The translations under genes were made by a program, and so were the position numbers. Of a stretch of DNA of 64,000 bases, positions 16,654 to 23,976 are shown piece by piece. Every line of letters begins with the position of its first letter. Position 1 is the stretch's first letter. The notes under the pieces are model-generated. The model saw only the letters and a program-made list of their open reading frames with translations. It searched no databases and had not been told where the DNA came from. Source of the DNA: Sphingobacterium oryzagri (GTDB lineage Bacteria; Bacteroidota; Bacteroidia; Sphingobacteriales; Sphingobacteriaceae); contig NZ_CP117880.1 of the NCBI RefSeq assembly GCF_028736175.1, positions 4,092,001 through 4,156,000 of the forward strand. The letters are read 5' to 3'.

Positions 16654-16875
16654 TTAATACACATATGCGAAAGTTATGTTTATGCTGATATTGAAAAGAG
16701 TGCGTCAACTCACAAGGCGAGACAAAGCTTTGCCCAACGAGCAGAAGATCATAAGGTATCTCCTAAGGTTCTTCAAAAGATGTACCGCCAGGAAGATATC
16801 AAAACGACGATGACCTGCCAATCGAATTTCGCCCATGAAGATGCTGATGCAGCGCTGGATGCAGTAGTCGGTTAA
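16654..16875 (+). pseudogene. Decayed C-terminal tail of a tyrosine recombinase/integrase
   Basis: A 73-codon open stretch without a usable start, closed by TAA. It reads as the end of a phage-type integrase: THKARQSF matches the HxxR box (usual HDLRRSF), and LQKMYRQEDIKTTMTCQ matches the final LxRHxxIxTTMxYY block. In the second block the catalytic His has become Gln and the Tyr nucleophile position reads Cys, so the catalytic site is destroyed. An in-frame TGA (16651-16653) cuts off anything upstream, and the rest of the gene is not recognisable. It lies directly before the AbiE operon, which suggests an old integrated element. Confidence 0.6.
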
Positions 16876-16879
16876 TGTG

Positions 16880-16924
16880 ATATACCAAATAGTACATTGA
16901 TATACAATGTATTATTTGGTATAT
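16880..16924. promoter_or_regulatory. 20-bp inverted repeat 1 upstream of abiEi
   Basis: Arms at 16880-16899 and 16905-16924 pair over 20 positions (one G-U in RNA) around a 5-nt ATATA centre. It covers the -33 TTG and runs into the -7 octamer of the predicted promoter, so binding here would block transcription. Confidence 0.7.
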
Positions 16925-16927
16925 TTG
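16897..16927 (+). promoter_or_regulatory. abiE promoter (TTG, 20-bp spacer, TATATTTG)
   Basis: TTG at 16897-16899 and TATATTTG at 16920-16927 are separated by 20 bases, the spacing of the Bacteroidota primary-sigma promoter. Start of transcription is expected near 16932, about 65 bases before the abiEi ATG and between the two halves of the second inverted repeat. Confidence 0.6.
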
Positions 16928-16955
16928 CATGAATATTGGATAAATATTCATGCAA
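16925..16955. promoter_or_regulatory. 12-bp inverted repeat 2 upstream of abiEi
   Basis: TTGCATGAATAT (16925-16936) and its exact reverse complement (16944-16955) flank a 7-nt spacer. It abuts repeat 1 and overlaps the predicted transcription start. Two adjacent inverted repeats are the known operator arrangement for autorepression by AbiEi antitoxins. Confidence 0.7.
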
Positions 16956-16996
16956 TGGGAGCTGGATTTTGATATAATTACAGAAAGTGAACACAG

Positions 16997-17593
16997 ATGT
17001 CTAAATTGAACGAACTGAAAAGCCATTTGAAACGGGGAAAGGTTTATCGCCGTAAACATTTAGATCAATGGTCTAAATCGGTTGATCGTGACTTAAAAAC
17101 TTTGGTTAAAGATGGAACACTGCAAAAGATTGCACCGGGAATGTATCTTTATCCTGAACTTTCCTCATTTGGGCCGACTCCTGCCAATGAGGAAGAACTG
17201 GTAAGAAAATATTTAGATGATAATCGCTTTTTGGTTCTGTCACCCAATCTCTATAACCGATTGGGCGTAGGGACTACGCAGCTTTATAATACGCGTGTTG
17301 TTTATAACAATAAGCGGCATGGTGAAGTGATTTTCGGAAATCGTAAATTCTCTTTTCAGCGCAAGCCTCATTTTCCGAATAAAGTAACACCTGAATACCT
17401 TGCAGTGGATTTAGTCAACAATCTCGATAAATTGGCGGAAGATAAACAAGATGTTTTAAAAAGGTTGTCAAACAAGCTTTCGTCATTTGACATGAAAAAT
17501 TTAAAAAAGGCGATTTCTGCCTATGGCAGCGCGAAGACAAAAAAGATCTTTGCATCCATGTTGATGGAGGGAGGTTATCAGCATGCCTATTGA
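16997..17593 (+). CDS. AbiEi-like antitoxin (DUF6088 type), type IV toxin-antitoxin
   Basis: Antitoxin and probable autorepressor of an AbiE system. The N-terminal 50-60 residues form a winged-helix-like region (LKRGKVYRRKHLDQW ... VDRDLKTLVKDGTLQKIAPGMYLYP), typical of AbiEi/DUF6088 proteins. The remainder is basic and carries a segment RHGEVIFGNRKFSFQRKPHFP. The last 11 bases overlap the toxin gene, indicating translational coupling. In type IV systems the antitoxin does not bind the toxin but counteracts its effect, and it represses its own promoter; the two inverted repeats upstream fit this. Confidence 0.85.
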   Translation: MSKLNELKSHLKRGKVYRRKHLDQWSKSVDRDLKTLVKDGTLQKIAPGMYLYPELSSFGPTPANEEELVRKYLDDNRFLVLSPNLYNRLGVGTTQLYNTRVVYNNKRHGEVIFGNRKFSFQRKPHFPNKVTPEYLAVDLVNNLDKLAEDKQDVLKRLSNKLSSFDMKNLKKAISAYGSAKTKKIFASMLMEGGYQHAY

Positions 17594-18536
17594 TTATCTT
17601 CACAACCACAAGGATTTTACGGGTCTTTTAAGGATCATTGAAGACGAAACGGGCATCGCTGCCGGACTGGTGGAGAAAGATTACTGGATCATGCATATGC
17701 TATACGGTTTAAAGCTCCAAGGTTTTCAATTTGAACTTAAAGGCGGCACTTCCTTGTCAAAGGGTTACGGTTTAATCGATCGTTTTTCCGAAGACATCGA
17801 TATTCACATTAAACCGGGCGAAGAGTTTGGTATCAATGAGAATCCTAATAATGCAAAGCCTAAAAACGTTGCAGCTAGAAAAGCATTTTATGATAGCTTG
17901 GCAGAAACTATCTCCATTTTCGGGATAACGAGTATTGAACGCGATAAGGGTTTTGACGACGAGAAAGCTTACCGTAGTGGCGGAATTCGGCTATATTATG
18001 ATAATGTTGTAGATAAGATTACCGTTTTAAAAGATGGAATTCTACTCGAAGCAGGATTTGACACCGTAACACCTAATAAGGAAATTACGATCAGTTCTTG
18101 GGCTTATGAAAGAGCTGCAAAATCCAATATTGCTGTCATTGACAACCGTGCTGTAAATATAGCCTGCTATCATCCAGGGTATACGTTGGTCGAAAAGCTA
18201 CAAACAATAGCAACGAAATATCGGCAGGAAAGAGAAGGTCACGGCGATCGACCTAATTTTATGCGACAGTATTACGATGTGTATTGTCTTTTGTCTAGTG
18301 AAGAGGTGCTACAGTTTATTGGAACAGCGGAATATCATGAGCATAAAAAACGAAGATTTCCGGCGGTAGATTTTAAGATCCCTATAGGGGAAAACCAAGC
18401 TTTTCTACTTAGTGATACAACGGTCAGAAATGATTATCGTAAGCGGTATCAGGAAACTTCCGGTCTTTATTATAAAGGGCAACCAGATTTCGATGTTATG
18501 CTGGAAGCGATAAAAATTCATTTCGAAAAGCTTTAA
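17583..18536 (+). CDS. AbiEii/AbiGii nucleotidyltransferase toxin
   Basis: Type IV toxin of the nucleotidyltransferase fold. The signature GGTSLSK is at residues 54-60 and the metal-binding acidic pair DID at 71-73 (RFSEDIDIHI); a further K in YTLVEKLQTI and a C-terminal RNDYRKRY region match the family. AbiEii proteins bind GTP, and homologues modify tRNA acceptor ends or otherwise stop growth on phage infection. At 317 residues it is full length with all expected motifs, so it should be active. No terminator is evident directly after it; a non-coding stretch of about 120 bases runs to the tRNA terminator. Confidence 0.92.
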   Translation: MPIDYLHNHKDFTGLLRIIEDETGIAAGLVEKDYWIMHMLYGLKLQGFQFELKGGTSLSKGYGLIDRFSEDIDIHIKPGEEFGINENPNNAKPKNVAARKAFYDSLAETISIFGITSIERDKGFDDEKAYRSGGIRLYYDNVVDKITVLKDGILLEAGFDTVTPNKEITISSWAYERAAKSNIAVIDNRAVNIACYHPGYTLVEKLQTIATKYRQEREGHGDRPNFMRQYYDVYCLLSSEEVLQFIGTAEYHEHKKRRFPAVDFKIPIGENQAFLLSDTTVRNDYRKRYQETSGLYYKGQPDFDVMLEAIKIHFEKL

Positions 18537-18656
18537 TTCGCTAAGCAACCGAAATGTGTCGAAGGACGTAGGCCGCAAATGCGCGCGGGAAAGTTTTGAT
18601 GTGCCATTGCATAGCGCTTGATCCCTTGATCCTAAACAAGTTGTACCTTAAGAAAA

Positions 18657-18685
18657 AAGCCTTTAGAATCTTCTTCTAAAGGCTT
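18657..18685 (-). terminator. Terminator of the tRNA-Met gene
   Basis: Perfect 12-bp stem AAGCCTTTAGAA / TTCTAAAGGCTT with a 5-nt loop. Read on the minus strand it ends in TTTTTTCTT, about 10 bases downstream of the tRNA 3' end. It may also stop read-through from the abiE operon on the plus strand. Confidence 0.92.
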
Positions 18686-18695
18686 GATTTTCAAG

Positions 18696-18769
18696 TAGCG
18701 GGGAGCAGGATCGAACTGCCGACCTCAGGGTTATGAATCCTGCGCTCTAACCATCTGAGCTACCCCGCC
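18696..18769 (-). tRNA. tRNA-Met (anticodon CAT)
   Basis: Cloverleaf of 74 bases on the minus strand. The acceptor stem GGCGGGG pairs with CCCCGCT (one G-U), followed by TA at positions 8-9, a D-arm GCTC...GAGC, an anticodon arm with CAT read from bases 18733-18735, and a T-arm GGCAG-TTCGATC-CTGCT. CCA is not encoded. CAT anticodons can also belong to initiator tRNA or Ile2; the acceptor closes with a G-U pair, so the elongator is the best guess. It borders the AbiE patch. Confidence 0.9.
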
Positions 18770-18995
18770 GTTTTCGTGATGCAAATATAGCAAATACTAA
18801 TGAATTGCAAAGTATAAATTTATTTTCACGGTCATTTTTCATCCTTCAAAACACAAAATGCTCATTACTAATTTAATAATTTGATCTTCTTAAAATCAAG
18901 TAAATTAATTTTCCATTCTATTTTGATTACCAAAATAAAATTGTATAATTACAAACATCAACAAGCGGTTTTTATTGTTAACCAACACAAACTAT

Positions 18996-19373
18996 ATGGA
19001 ACAAAAGGTTGAAATTCATTTAGAATACATCATAAATTCATCGCCCCGAATTTTATTCCCCTATATTCAGGAGCCTAATGCTTTGTCCCAATGGTTTGCC
19101 GATGATGTCAATTATAAAGACGGAATCTATGAATTTATTTGGGATGACGAGGTAAATCGTGCCAAACTTGTAGCAAGCAAAGAAAACAAATCAGTACGTT
19201 TTAAATGGATCGACGACGACCCGTATTATTTCGAAATCGAAATAATTCAAGATGAACTTACGAACGATGTCGCCCTCGCCATCACCGACTACGTCAAACA
19301 AGACAATTTAGACGATCGAAAAAAAATATGGACTAATTCAATTGGCTACTTACAGAGTGTTATTGGAGCATAA
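18996..19373 (+). CDS. START-like domain protein
   Basis: 125-residue protein of the START-like/AHSA1 helix-grip fold found in Bacteroidota. Recognised segments are the opening VEIHLEYIINSSPRILFPYIQEPNALSQWFADDV pattern (strand, small helix, then the LxxWFxD motif) and the strand series ending in a long C-terminal helix. Such proteins bind hydrophobic ligands, but the ligand is unknown. The ATG at 18996 is preferred over an upstream TTG at 18975, since MEQKVEIHLEY is the usual N-terminus. It lies 49 bases before the LptF/G permease gene. Confidence 0.85.
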   Translation: MEQKVEIHLEYIINSSPRILFPYIQEPNALSQWFADDVNYKDGIYEFIWDDEVNRAKLVASKENKSVRFKWIDDDPYYFEIEIIQDELTNDVALAITDYVKQDNLDDRKKIWTNSIGYLQSVIGA

Positions 19374-19380
19374 AAAATAG

Positions 19381-19388
19381 TATCTTTG
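19381..19388 (+). promoter_or_regulatory. -7 promoter element TATCTTTG before the LptF/G permease gene
   Basis: Exact TAnnTTTG octamer 34 bases upstream of the ATG. The best -33 candidate (TTG at 19363-19365) has a short 15-base spacer. Confidence 0.5.
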
Positions 19389-19422
19389 TATCGGAATTAG
19401 CGGTAGGAAATCTGGTGTTGGT

Positions 19423-20880
19423 ATGAAGAAGATACATTTACTTATTTTACAAGCATTTATTAGACCGTTCATGGTATGTTTTTGTATCGTGATGTTCGTG
19501 CTATTGATGCTTTTTTTATTTAAGTATATCGACGACCTCATTGGAAAAGGTTTTGAATGGTACGTATTGATGGAACTTATTGGCTACCAATGTGCGGTTC
19601 AGCTTTCGATGGCCTTGCCCCTATCCATGCTATTGTCTTCCATCATGACCTTTGGTAATCTTGGTGAAAGTTACGAACTCGTTGCGATCAAGGCGGCAGG
19701 TTACTCCTTGCGCAAAGCCATGACGCCATTGATATTCTTAGTCACGCTTTTTGCGGCCGGCTCCTTTCTGTTTTCCGATTACATCCTTCCCGTGGTGAAC
19801 CTTAAAATGGGCTCACTTTTGTGGGATGTGCGCAATAAAAAAGCCGACTTCCTAATCAAACCCGGAATCTTTAACAGCTCGATACCGGGCTACTCGATTC
19901 GTGCAAAAAATAAGAGCGAAAATGGCACCGTACTTTACAACCTGATGATCTACGACCATCGGGCAGGCAATGCGGCAAACAACGTCTTGTTGGCAAAAGA
20001 AGGCTTTATGCAAAACTCTGCCGACAATAATTACATGATTTTGCGATTGAAAGATGGCATTCGTTATGAAGAGTCGCGTACAAAAAATGCCAAACGCTAC
20101 GATCCGCGACAGCAGTTTACGCGCTTTAGGTTTAAAGAAACAGAAACCAAGTTTGATATGGAAGCATTTCAAATGAAGCGGACAGACGAAAGCTTGTTTA
20201 AAACGCACCATTCGATGCTGAACTTAAAACAGTTGAAACTGTATACGGATTCCAACCGTCTGCAATTGGATAGCATATCGAAAGGCGTCTTTACAGAGGC
20301 CAAGAACTACGTGACCTACCTTTCCCCCTATTACCATGACCAAAAGGAAAAACCGCTCGCTGTCAAAAAGTTTACTAACTTCCTGACCGATGTTGTACCT
20401 GCAGACCAACGAAGATCGGTCATTGGTAACGCGCTTGGACAGCTGCAGCAAATGAATAACGTGTTTGAAATGAAGGAAGCAGAATACAAAATATTTGTAG
20501 AAAAAGACATTCGCTACCATATAGAGTTTCACCGCAAATTTACGTTGGCTGTATCCTGTTTACTACTTTTCGCTATTGGTGCACCATTGGGAGCCATTAT
20601 CCGTAAAGGCGGGCTAGGTCTTCCGGTAGTTGTTGCAATCATCTTTTTCCTGATCTACCATATTATCTCAACGATGGCCGAAAAAGCAGCAAAAGATGGC
20701 AGCCTCGATCCGATATTGGGTATGTGGATGGCGATTATTGTATTGAGCCCGCTAGCCATGTTTTTAACGTACAAATCAGCAACAGATTCCTCGTTATTTG
20801 ATATCGAACAATACAAACTCCAGGTAGAACGCGCCTGGAAATGGGTAACAGGCAGATTCAAAAAGAAGTTGCAGCATTAA
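19423..20880 (+). CDS. LptF/LptG family permease (lipopolysaccharide export)
   Basis: Inner-membrane permease of the LptF/LptG (YjgP/YjgQ) family, which with LptB extracts lipopolysaccharide from the inner membrane for transport to the cell surface. Two membrane helices at the N-terminus (about residues 12-32 and 55-75), a third near 100-125, a long periplasmic domain, then three C-terminal helices (about 375-395, 400-420 and 430-450) give the family topology. The motif LSMALPLSMLLSSIMTFGNLGE is characteristic. Whether it is F or G cannot be decided. The gene is 485 residues, slightly longer than proteobacterial homologues because of the periplasmic insert. Confidence 0.92.
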   Translation: MKKIHLLILQAFIRPFMVCFCIVMFVLLMLFLFKYIDDLIGKGFEWYVLMELIGYQCAVQLSMALPLSMLLSSIMTFGNLGESYELVAIKAAGYSLRKAMTPLIFLVTLFAAGSFLFSDYILPVVNLKMGSLLWDVRNKKADFLIKPGIFNSSIPGYSIRAKNKSENGTVLYNLMIYDHRAGNAANNVLLAKEGFMQNSADNNYMILRLKDGIRYEESRTKNAKRYDPRQQFTRFRFKETETKFDMEAFQMKRTDESLFKTHHSMLNLKQLKLYTDSNRLQLDSISKGVFTEAKNYVTYLSPYYHDQKEKPLAVKKFTNFLTDVVPADQRRSVIGNALGQLQQMNNVFEMKEAEYKIFVEKDIRYHIEFHRKFTLAVSCLLLFAIGAPLGAIIRKGGLGLPVVVAIIFFLIYHIISTMAEKAAKDGSLDPILGMWMAIIVLSPLAMFLTYKSATDSSLFDIEQYKLQVERAWKWVTGRFKKKLQH

Positions 20881-20928
20881 CTACCGACTTTTTGACAAGC
20901 CTATTATACAAAAGCGCTCAAAGAAATC

Positions 20929-20936
20929 TAATTTTG
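20929..20936 (+). promoter_or_regulatory. -7 promoter element TAATTTTG of ribBA
   Basis: Exact TAnnTTTG match 22 bases before the ribBA ATG. The implied leader of under 20 nt leaves no room for an FMN riboswitch. Confidence 0.5.
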
Positions 20937-20958
20937 CATAGTCAAGACTAACACAGAA

Positions 20959-22173
20959 ATGAATATAAAATTAAATACGATCGAGGAAGCGATTGCCGAT
21001 ATTAAAGCCGGCAAGGTTATTATCGTTGTGGACGATGAAGATCGCGAAAATGAAGGCGACTTCGTCACCGCCGCTCGCAATGCAACACCCGAAGTCATCA
21101 ATTTTATGGCGACCCACGGTCGCGGTTTAGTTTGCGCACCACTAACGCAAGAGCGCTGTATCGAATTGAACCTGGACCTGATGGTCGGGCAAAATACGGC
21201 CGTATATGAAACTAACTTCACCGTTTCTGTGGATTTACAAGGATACGGCTGTACGACAGGTATCTCAGCGTCGGATAGATCTAAAACAATAAAAGCCTTA
21301 ATCGATCCAAACATTCGTCCGGAAGAACTTGGCAGACCTGGTCATATTTTTCCACTCATTGCAAAAGATGGTGGTGTGTTACGCCGCACTGGGCATACCG
21401 AGGCTTCGGTAGACTTGGCGCGTCTAGCAGGTTTTGAACCGGCAGGTGTTTTGGTCGAGATCTTAAAAGAAGACGGTGAAATGGCCAGACTTCCTGATTT
21501 GATAGAAGTCGCTAAGCGTTTTGACCTTAAAATCGTCAGCATTAAAGATCTTATTGAATATCGCTTAAAACATGATTCGCTGATTCAGGAAGAAGAGACG
21601 GTCAACATGCCAACGCAGTGGGGCGATTTTAAGTTAAAAGCATTTACCCAAAAAAATACCGGCGAGCAACATTTAGCGCTATATAAAGGCGAATGGGACG
21701 AGAACGAGCCGTTACTCGTGCGCGTGCACAGCTCGTGCATTACGGGCGACATCTTCGGTTCTTGTCGATGCGATTGCGGACCGCAATTGCACAAATCGAT
21801 GCAAATGATACAGGAGGAAGGTAAAGGTATCGTGGTTTACATGAATCAGGAAGGTCGCGGCATCGGACTGATCAACAAATTGCATGCTTATAAATTGCAA
21901 GAGCAGGGCGTCGACACGGTGGATGCGAACTTGCAACTTGGATTCAAAGCCGACTTACGCGATTATGGCGTAGGCGCACAGATATTACGCCACATGGGCG
22001 TAGGCAAAATGCGCTTAATGTCTAACAACCCAACAAAACGTGCCGGATTAGTCGGATATGGATTGGAAGTTGTCGAAAATGTTGCCATTGAAATCGAAGC
22101 TAATCCGTACAATGAAAATTATTTAAAAACGAAACGAGATCGCATGGGGCATTCAATTATGAAAGACCTGTAG
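20959..22173 (+). CDS. ribBA: Bifunctional 3,4-dihydroxy-2-butanone-4-phosphate synthase / GTP cyclohydrolase II
   Basis: Two-domain enzyme opening both branches of riboflavin synthesis. The N-terminal RibB domain (about 1-205) makes the four-carbon unit from ribulose 5-phosphate: DDEDRENEGDF, ATHGRGLVC, RPGHIFPL and RTGHTEASVDLARLAG are visible. The C-terminal RibA domain (about 210-404) opens GTP, with the zinc-binding cysteines in SCITGDIFGSCRCDCG and the catalytic region NQEGRGIGL. Both domains look complete. It stands alone, with its own promoter octamer and terminator, rather than in a rib cluster. Confidence 0.98.
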   Translation: MNIKLNTIEEAIADIKAGKVIIVVDDEDRENEGDFVTAARNATPEVINFMATHGRGLVCAPLTQERCIELNLDLMVGQNTAVYETNFTVSVDLQGYGCTTGISASDRSKTIKALIDPNIRPEELGRPGHIFPLIAKDGGVLRRTGHTEASVDLARLAGFEPAGVLVEILKEDGEMARLPDLIEVAKRFDLKIVSIKDLIEYRLKHDSLIQEEETVNMPTQWGDFKLKAFTQKNTGEQHLALYKGEWDENEPLLVRVHSSCITGDIFGSCRCDCGPQLHKSMQMIQEEGKGIVVYMNQEGRGIGLINKLHAYKLQEQGVDTVDANLQLGFKADLRDYGVGAQILRHMGVGKMRLMSNNPTKRAGLVGYGLEVVENVAIEIEANPYNENYLKTKRDRMGHSIMKDL

Positions 22174-22194
22174 ATTGCTAAAAAATAATCTCTA

Positions 22195-22228
22195 AAATGC
22201 TATCTCTTACGAGATGGCATTTTTTTTA
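22195..22228 (+). terminator. Terminator after ribBA
   Basis: 12-bp stem AAATGCTATCTC / GAGATGGCATTT (one G-U) with a TTAC tetraloop and a T-run of eight, 20 bases after the stop codon. Confidence 0.93.
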
Positions 22229-22268
22229 ACATTCGAATTACCTCCGCGATAATTATCTCGCGCAATAA

Positions 22269-22286
22269 ATGCCTAAATTTAGGCAT
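22269..22286. promoter_or_regulatory. 18-bp palindrome overlapping the start codon of the DCC1 gene
   Basis: ATGCCTAAATTTAGGCAT is fully self-complementary, and its last two bases are the first two of the ATG. The centre TAAATTTA is one base off the -7 consensus and sits three bases before the ATG, so the site could be an operator at a leaderless promoter. As RNA it could form a 7-bp stem with a 4-nt loop that hides the start. Confidence 0.55.
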
Positions 22287-22737
22287 GCAAAAAGCCACAA
22301 TCTTTCAGGAAATCTTGCTCAGGGATCATGCAGAAGCCATTATTCTTTTTGATGGCGTATGTAATTTTTGCAATAGCACGATTAACTTCTTGATTGATCA
22401 CGACCCGAAAAGGAAATTGCGGTACATGTCTCTGCAGTCGGCGCTAGCAATAGCGCTTCAAGAAGAGCTTGGCAGCAAATTGGATTCCGTAGTTTGCATT
22501 ACGGCGGACGGCATATTTGTACGATCAGACGCTGTTTTGAAGATTGCCCAACTTCTCCCTTATCCGTACCGACTGCTTACGGCAGGCAAGCTAATACCCA
22601 AGCGATGGCGCGATAATCTTTACGATGCGATCGCGAAAAGAAGGTATCAATGGTTTGGAAAATCAGAGTTTTGTCGCATCCCGACAGCGAAAGAGCGTAT
22701 GCTATTTATTGAAACTAGTAAAGAAGAAAGCTGTTAA
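22285..22737 (+). CDS. DCC1-like thiol-disulfide oxidoreductase family protein
   Basis: Member of the DCC/DUF393 family, which has a thioredoxin-like fold and takes its name from the conserved motif DxLYDGxCxxC. Here the motif reads LFDGVCNFCNSTINFL (CxxC at about residues 29-32), followed by PKRKLRYMSLQS and the SDAVLKIAQLL and RIPTAKER segments that are usual in the family. At 150 residues it is full length. Redox function is inferred from the CxxC. A palindrome covers its start codon. Confidence 0.92.
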   Translation: MQKATIFQEILLRDHAEAIILFDGVCNFCNSTINFLIDHDPKRKLRYMSLQSALAIALQEELGSKLDSVVCITADGIFVRSDAVLKIAQLLPYPYRLLTAGKLIPKRWRDNLYDAIAKRRYQWFGKSEFCRIPTAKERMLFIETSKEESC

Positions 22738-22810
22738 TGGTAACATCAAACAGTCAGGCATTTGACCTACAGTCGCCATATAGCTTGCAAAATTACCTGA
22801 ATAAAATACC

Positions 22811-22843
22811 TATGCTAGGGAAAATGCAATTTCCCATAGCATA
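22811..22843. terminator. Bidirectional hairpin terminator between DCC1 and barrel genes
   Basis: Stem TATGCTA-GGGAAA / TTTCCC-(A bulge)-TAGCATA with a 6-nt loop, flanked by T/A-rich tails on both sides, between two convergent genes. Confidence 0.75.
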
Positions 22844-22857
22844 TTTTACGGTTCATA

Positions 22858-23358
22858 TTACCACAAGTGGTAACGTAAACCAAACATCACGAAATTTGGA
22901 TTAAACTCATCCCAATCGAAATTATATTTCGCCTTGTAACCAGCATAAACAGAAACATTTACTTCCGGAAAATAGTAGCTTACGCCCAATTGTCCATTAG
23001 CTATGGAGTGATTTTCGCGTCGTTCCGGAATGACGATCTCACCCGAAAACTCATTGTATTTGTAAAAATCCTGACTATATCCCGCGCCCAAAAAGATATT
23101 AAAATTGCTTTGCTCCTTATCTAGTAGAGAAAAGAGATAATCTAGTCCGGCAGCCACATAACCATGTCGTCCGTAAACCTGTGCTTGTGCAGCCGAATGG
23201 GCAGTAAAGTCATATTTACCTTGAATACCGAAAGCACCGTTGTAGTTTGGCGCTTTGAGTTGTACATCACCATAAAAACCGAAAGCCCAATCGTGATCCT
23301 GTGCCTTCGTTGTCAATACCATCACTAAGCATGTAAGAAGTAAACCTATTTTTCTCAT
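22858..23358 (-). CDS. Outer-membrane beta-barrel protein (166 aa)
   Basis: Small secreted barrel with a signal peptide (MRKIGLLLTCLVMVLTTKAQ) and alternating strands ending in MFGLRYHLW, a typical C-terminal barrel strand. ATG at 23358 is chosen, 10 bases after the hemJ stop; a TTG three codons earlier would overlap the intergenic bases. It is the last gene of the heme-containing minus-strand operon. No specific ligand is indicated; a role tied to the operon (for example haem or porphyrin handling) is only a guess. Confidence 0.78.
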   Translation of the reverse strand: MRKIGLLLTCLVMVLTTKAQDHDWAFGFYGDVQLKAPNYNGAFGIQGKYDFTAHSAAQAQVYGRHGYVAAGLDYLFSLLDKEQSNFNIFLGAGYSQDFYKYNEFSGEIVIPERRENHSIANGQLGVSYYFPEVNVSVYAGYKAKYNFDWDEFNPNFVMFGLRYHLW

Positions 23359-23368
23359 AATTTCCAAT

Positions 23369-23920
23369 TTAATCTATTTTTTCTCCCTTTGATTTTCTAT
23401 AACGTTTATATAATTTGATCAAGATCATCAACAAAACGGCCAAGCCTACTAATCCTAACACACCATACACCCAATCTACCGCCGAGCGGAAGATGACTAG
23501 AAACACAATCGCAAAAAGCACCACCGTAGACAGCTCATTCCAAAGCCGCAACTGCGAAGATTTCCACGTGCAACGTTCCTCAGCGAGCTGCTTCATGATG
23601 TGCTGCGATTTAAAGTGATAAAATAACAATACGCCCACGAAGGCCAGCTTGACATGCATCCATCCCTGAGTTAACAAGCCAGGAGAAAGATATAACATCG
23701 TGACGGCCGAAGCAATCATGATATACATGGCCGGGGTAGTGATCACCCACCATAAACGACGCTCCATCGGAACAAATTGCGCGTGCAGCACCTTGTATTC
23801 TTCCAAAGACTTTTGCTTGGCTTCCGTATGATAAATAAATAAGCGAGGCATGTAAAATAACCCCGCCATCCAGCACACCATAAAAATGATGTGTAAAGAT
23901 TTTGCATACAAGTACAACAT
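23369..23920 (-). CDS. hemJ: Protoporphyrinogen oxidase HemJ (CopD/UPF0093 family)
   Basis: Integral membrane enzyme that oxidises protoporphyrinogen IX to protoporphyrin IX, the penultimate haem step, in organisms lacking HemY/HemG. Four hydrophobic helices plus an N-terminal helix LYAKSLHIIFMVCWMAGLFYMPRL, which contains the conserved His (His 10) and the RLFIYH motif; a basic helix (MKQLAEERC region) follows the third segment. The gene is 57 bases from hemE on the same strand, so the pair supplies two steps of the same pathway, which strengthens the assignment. Confidence 0.9.
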   Translation of the reverse strand: MLYLYAKSLHIIFMVCWMAGLFYMPRLFIYHTEAKQKSLEEYKVLHAQFVPMERRLWWVITTPAMYIMIASAVTMLYLSPGLLTQGWMHVKLAFVGVLLFYHFKSQHIMKQLAEERCTWKSSQLRLWNELSTVVLFAIVFLVIFRSAVDWVYGVLGLVGLAVLLMILIKLYKRYRKSKGEKID

Positions 23921-23976
23921 GTCAAAAAATTATGCATGATAAAAAGAAAGGGCTTTTCATCGCCCCATCCCATCTT

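Noticed and set aside
18696..18769. Search for an att direct repeat of the tRNA 3' end near the integrase relic
   Set aside because: No matching stretch seen by eye between 16460 and 16700, so no attachment site is claimed.
20881..20958. Possible FMN riboswitch before ribBA
   Set aside because: The gap is only 78 bases and the -7 octamer leaves a leader under 20 nt; no conserved FMN-aptamer segments are visible.
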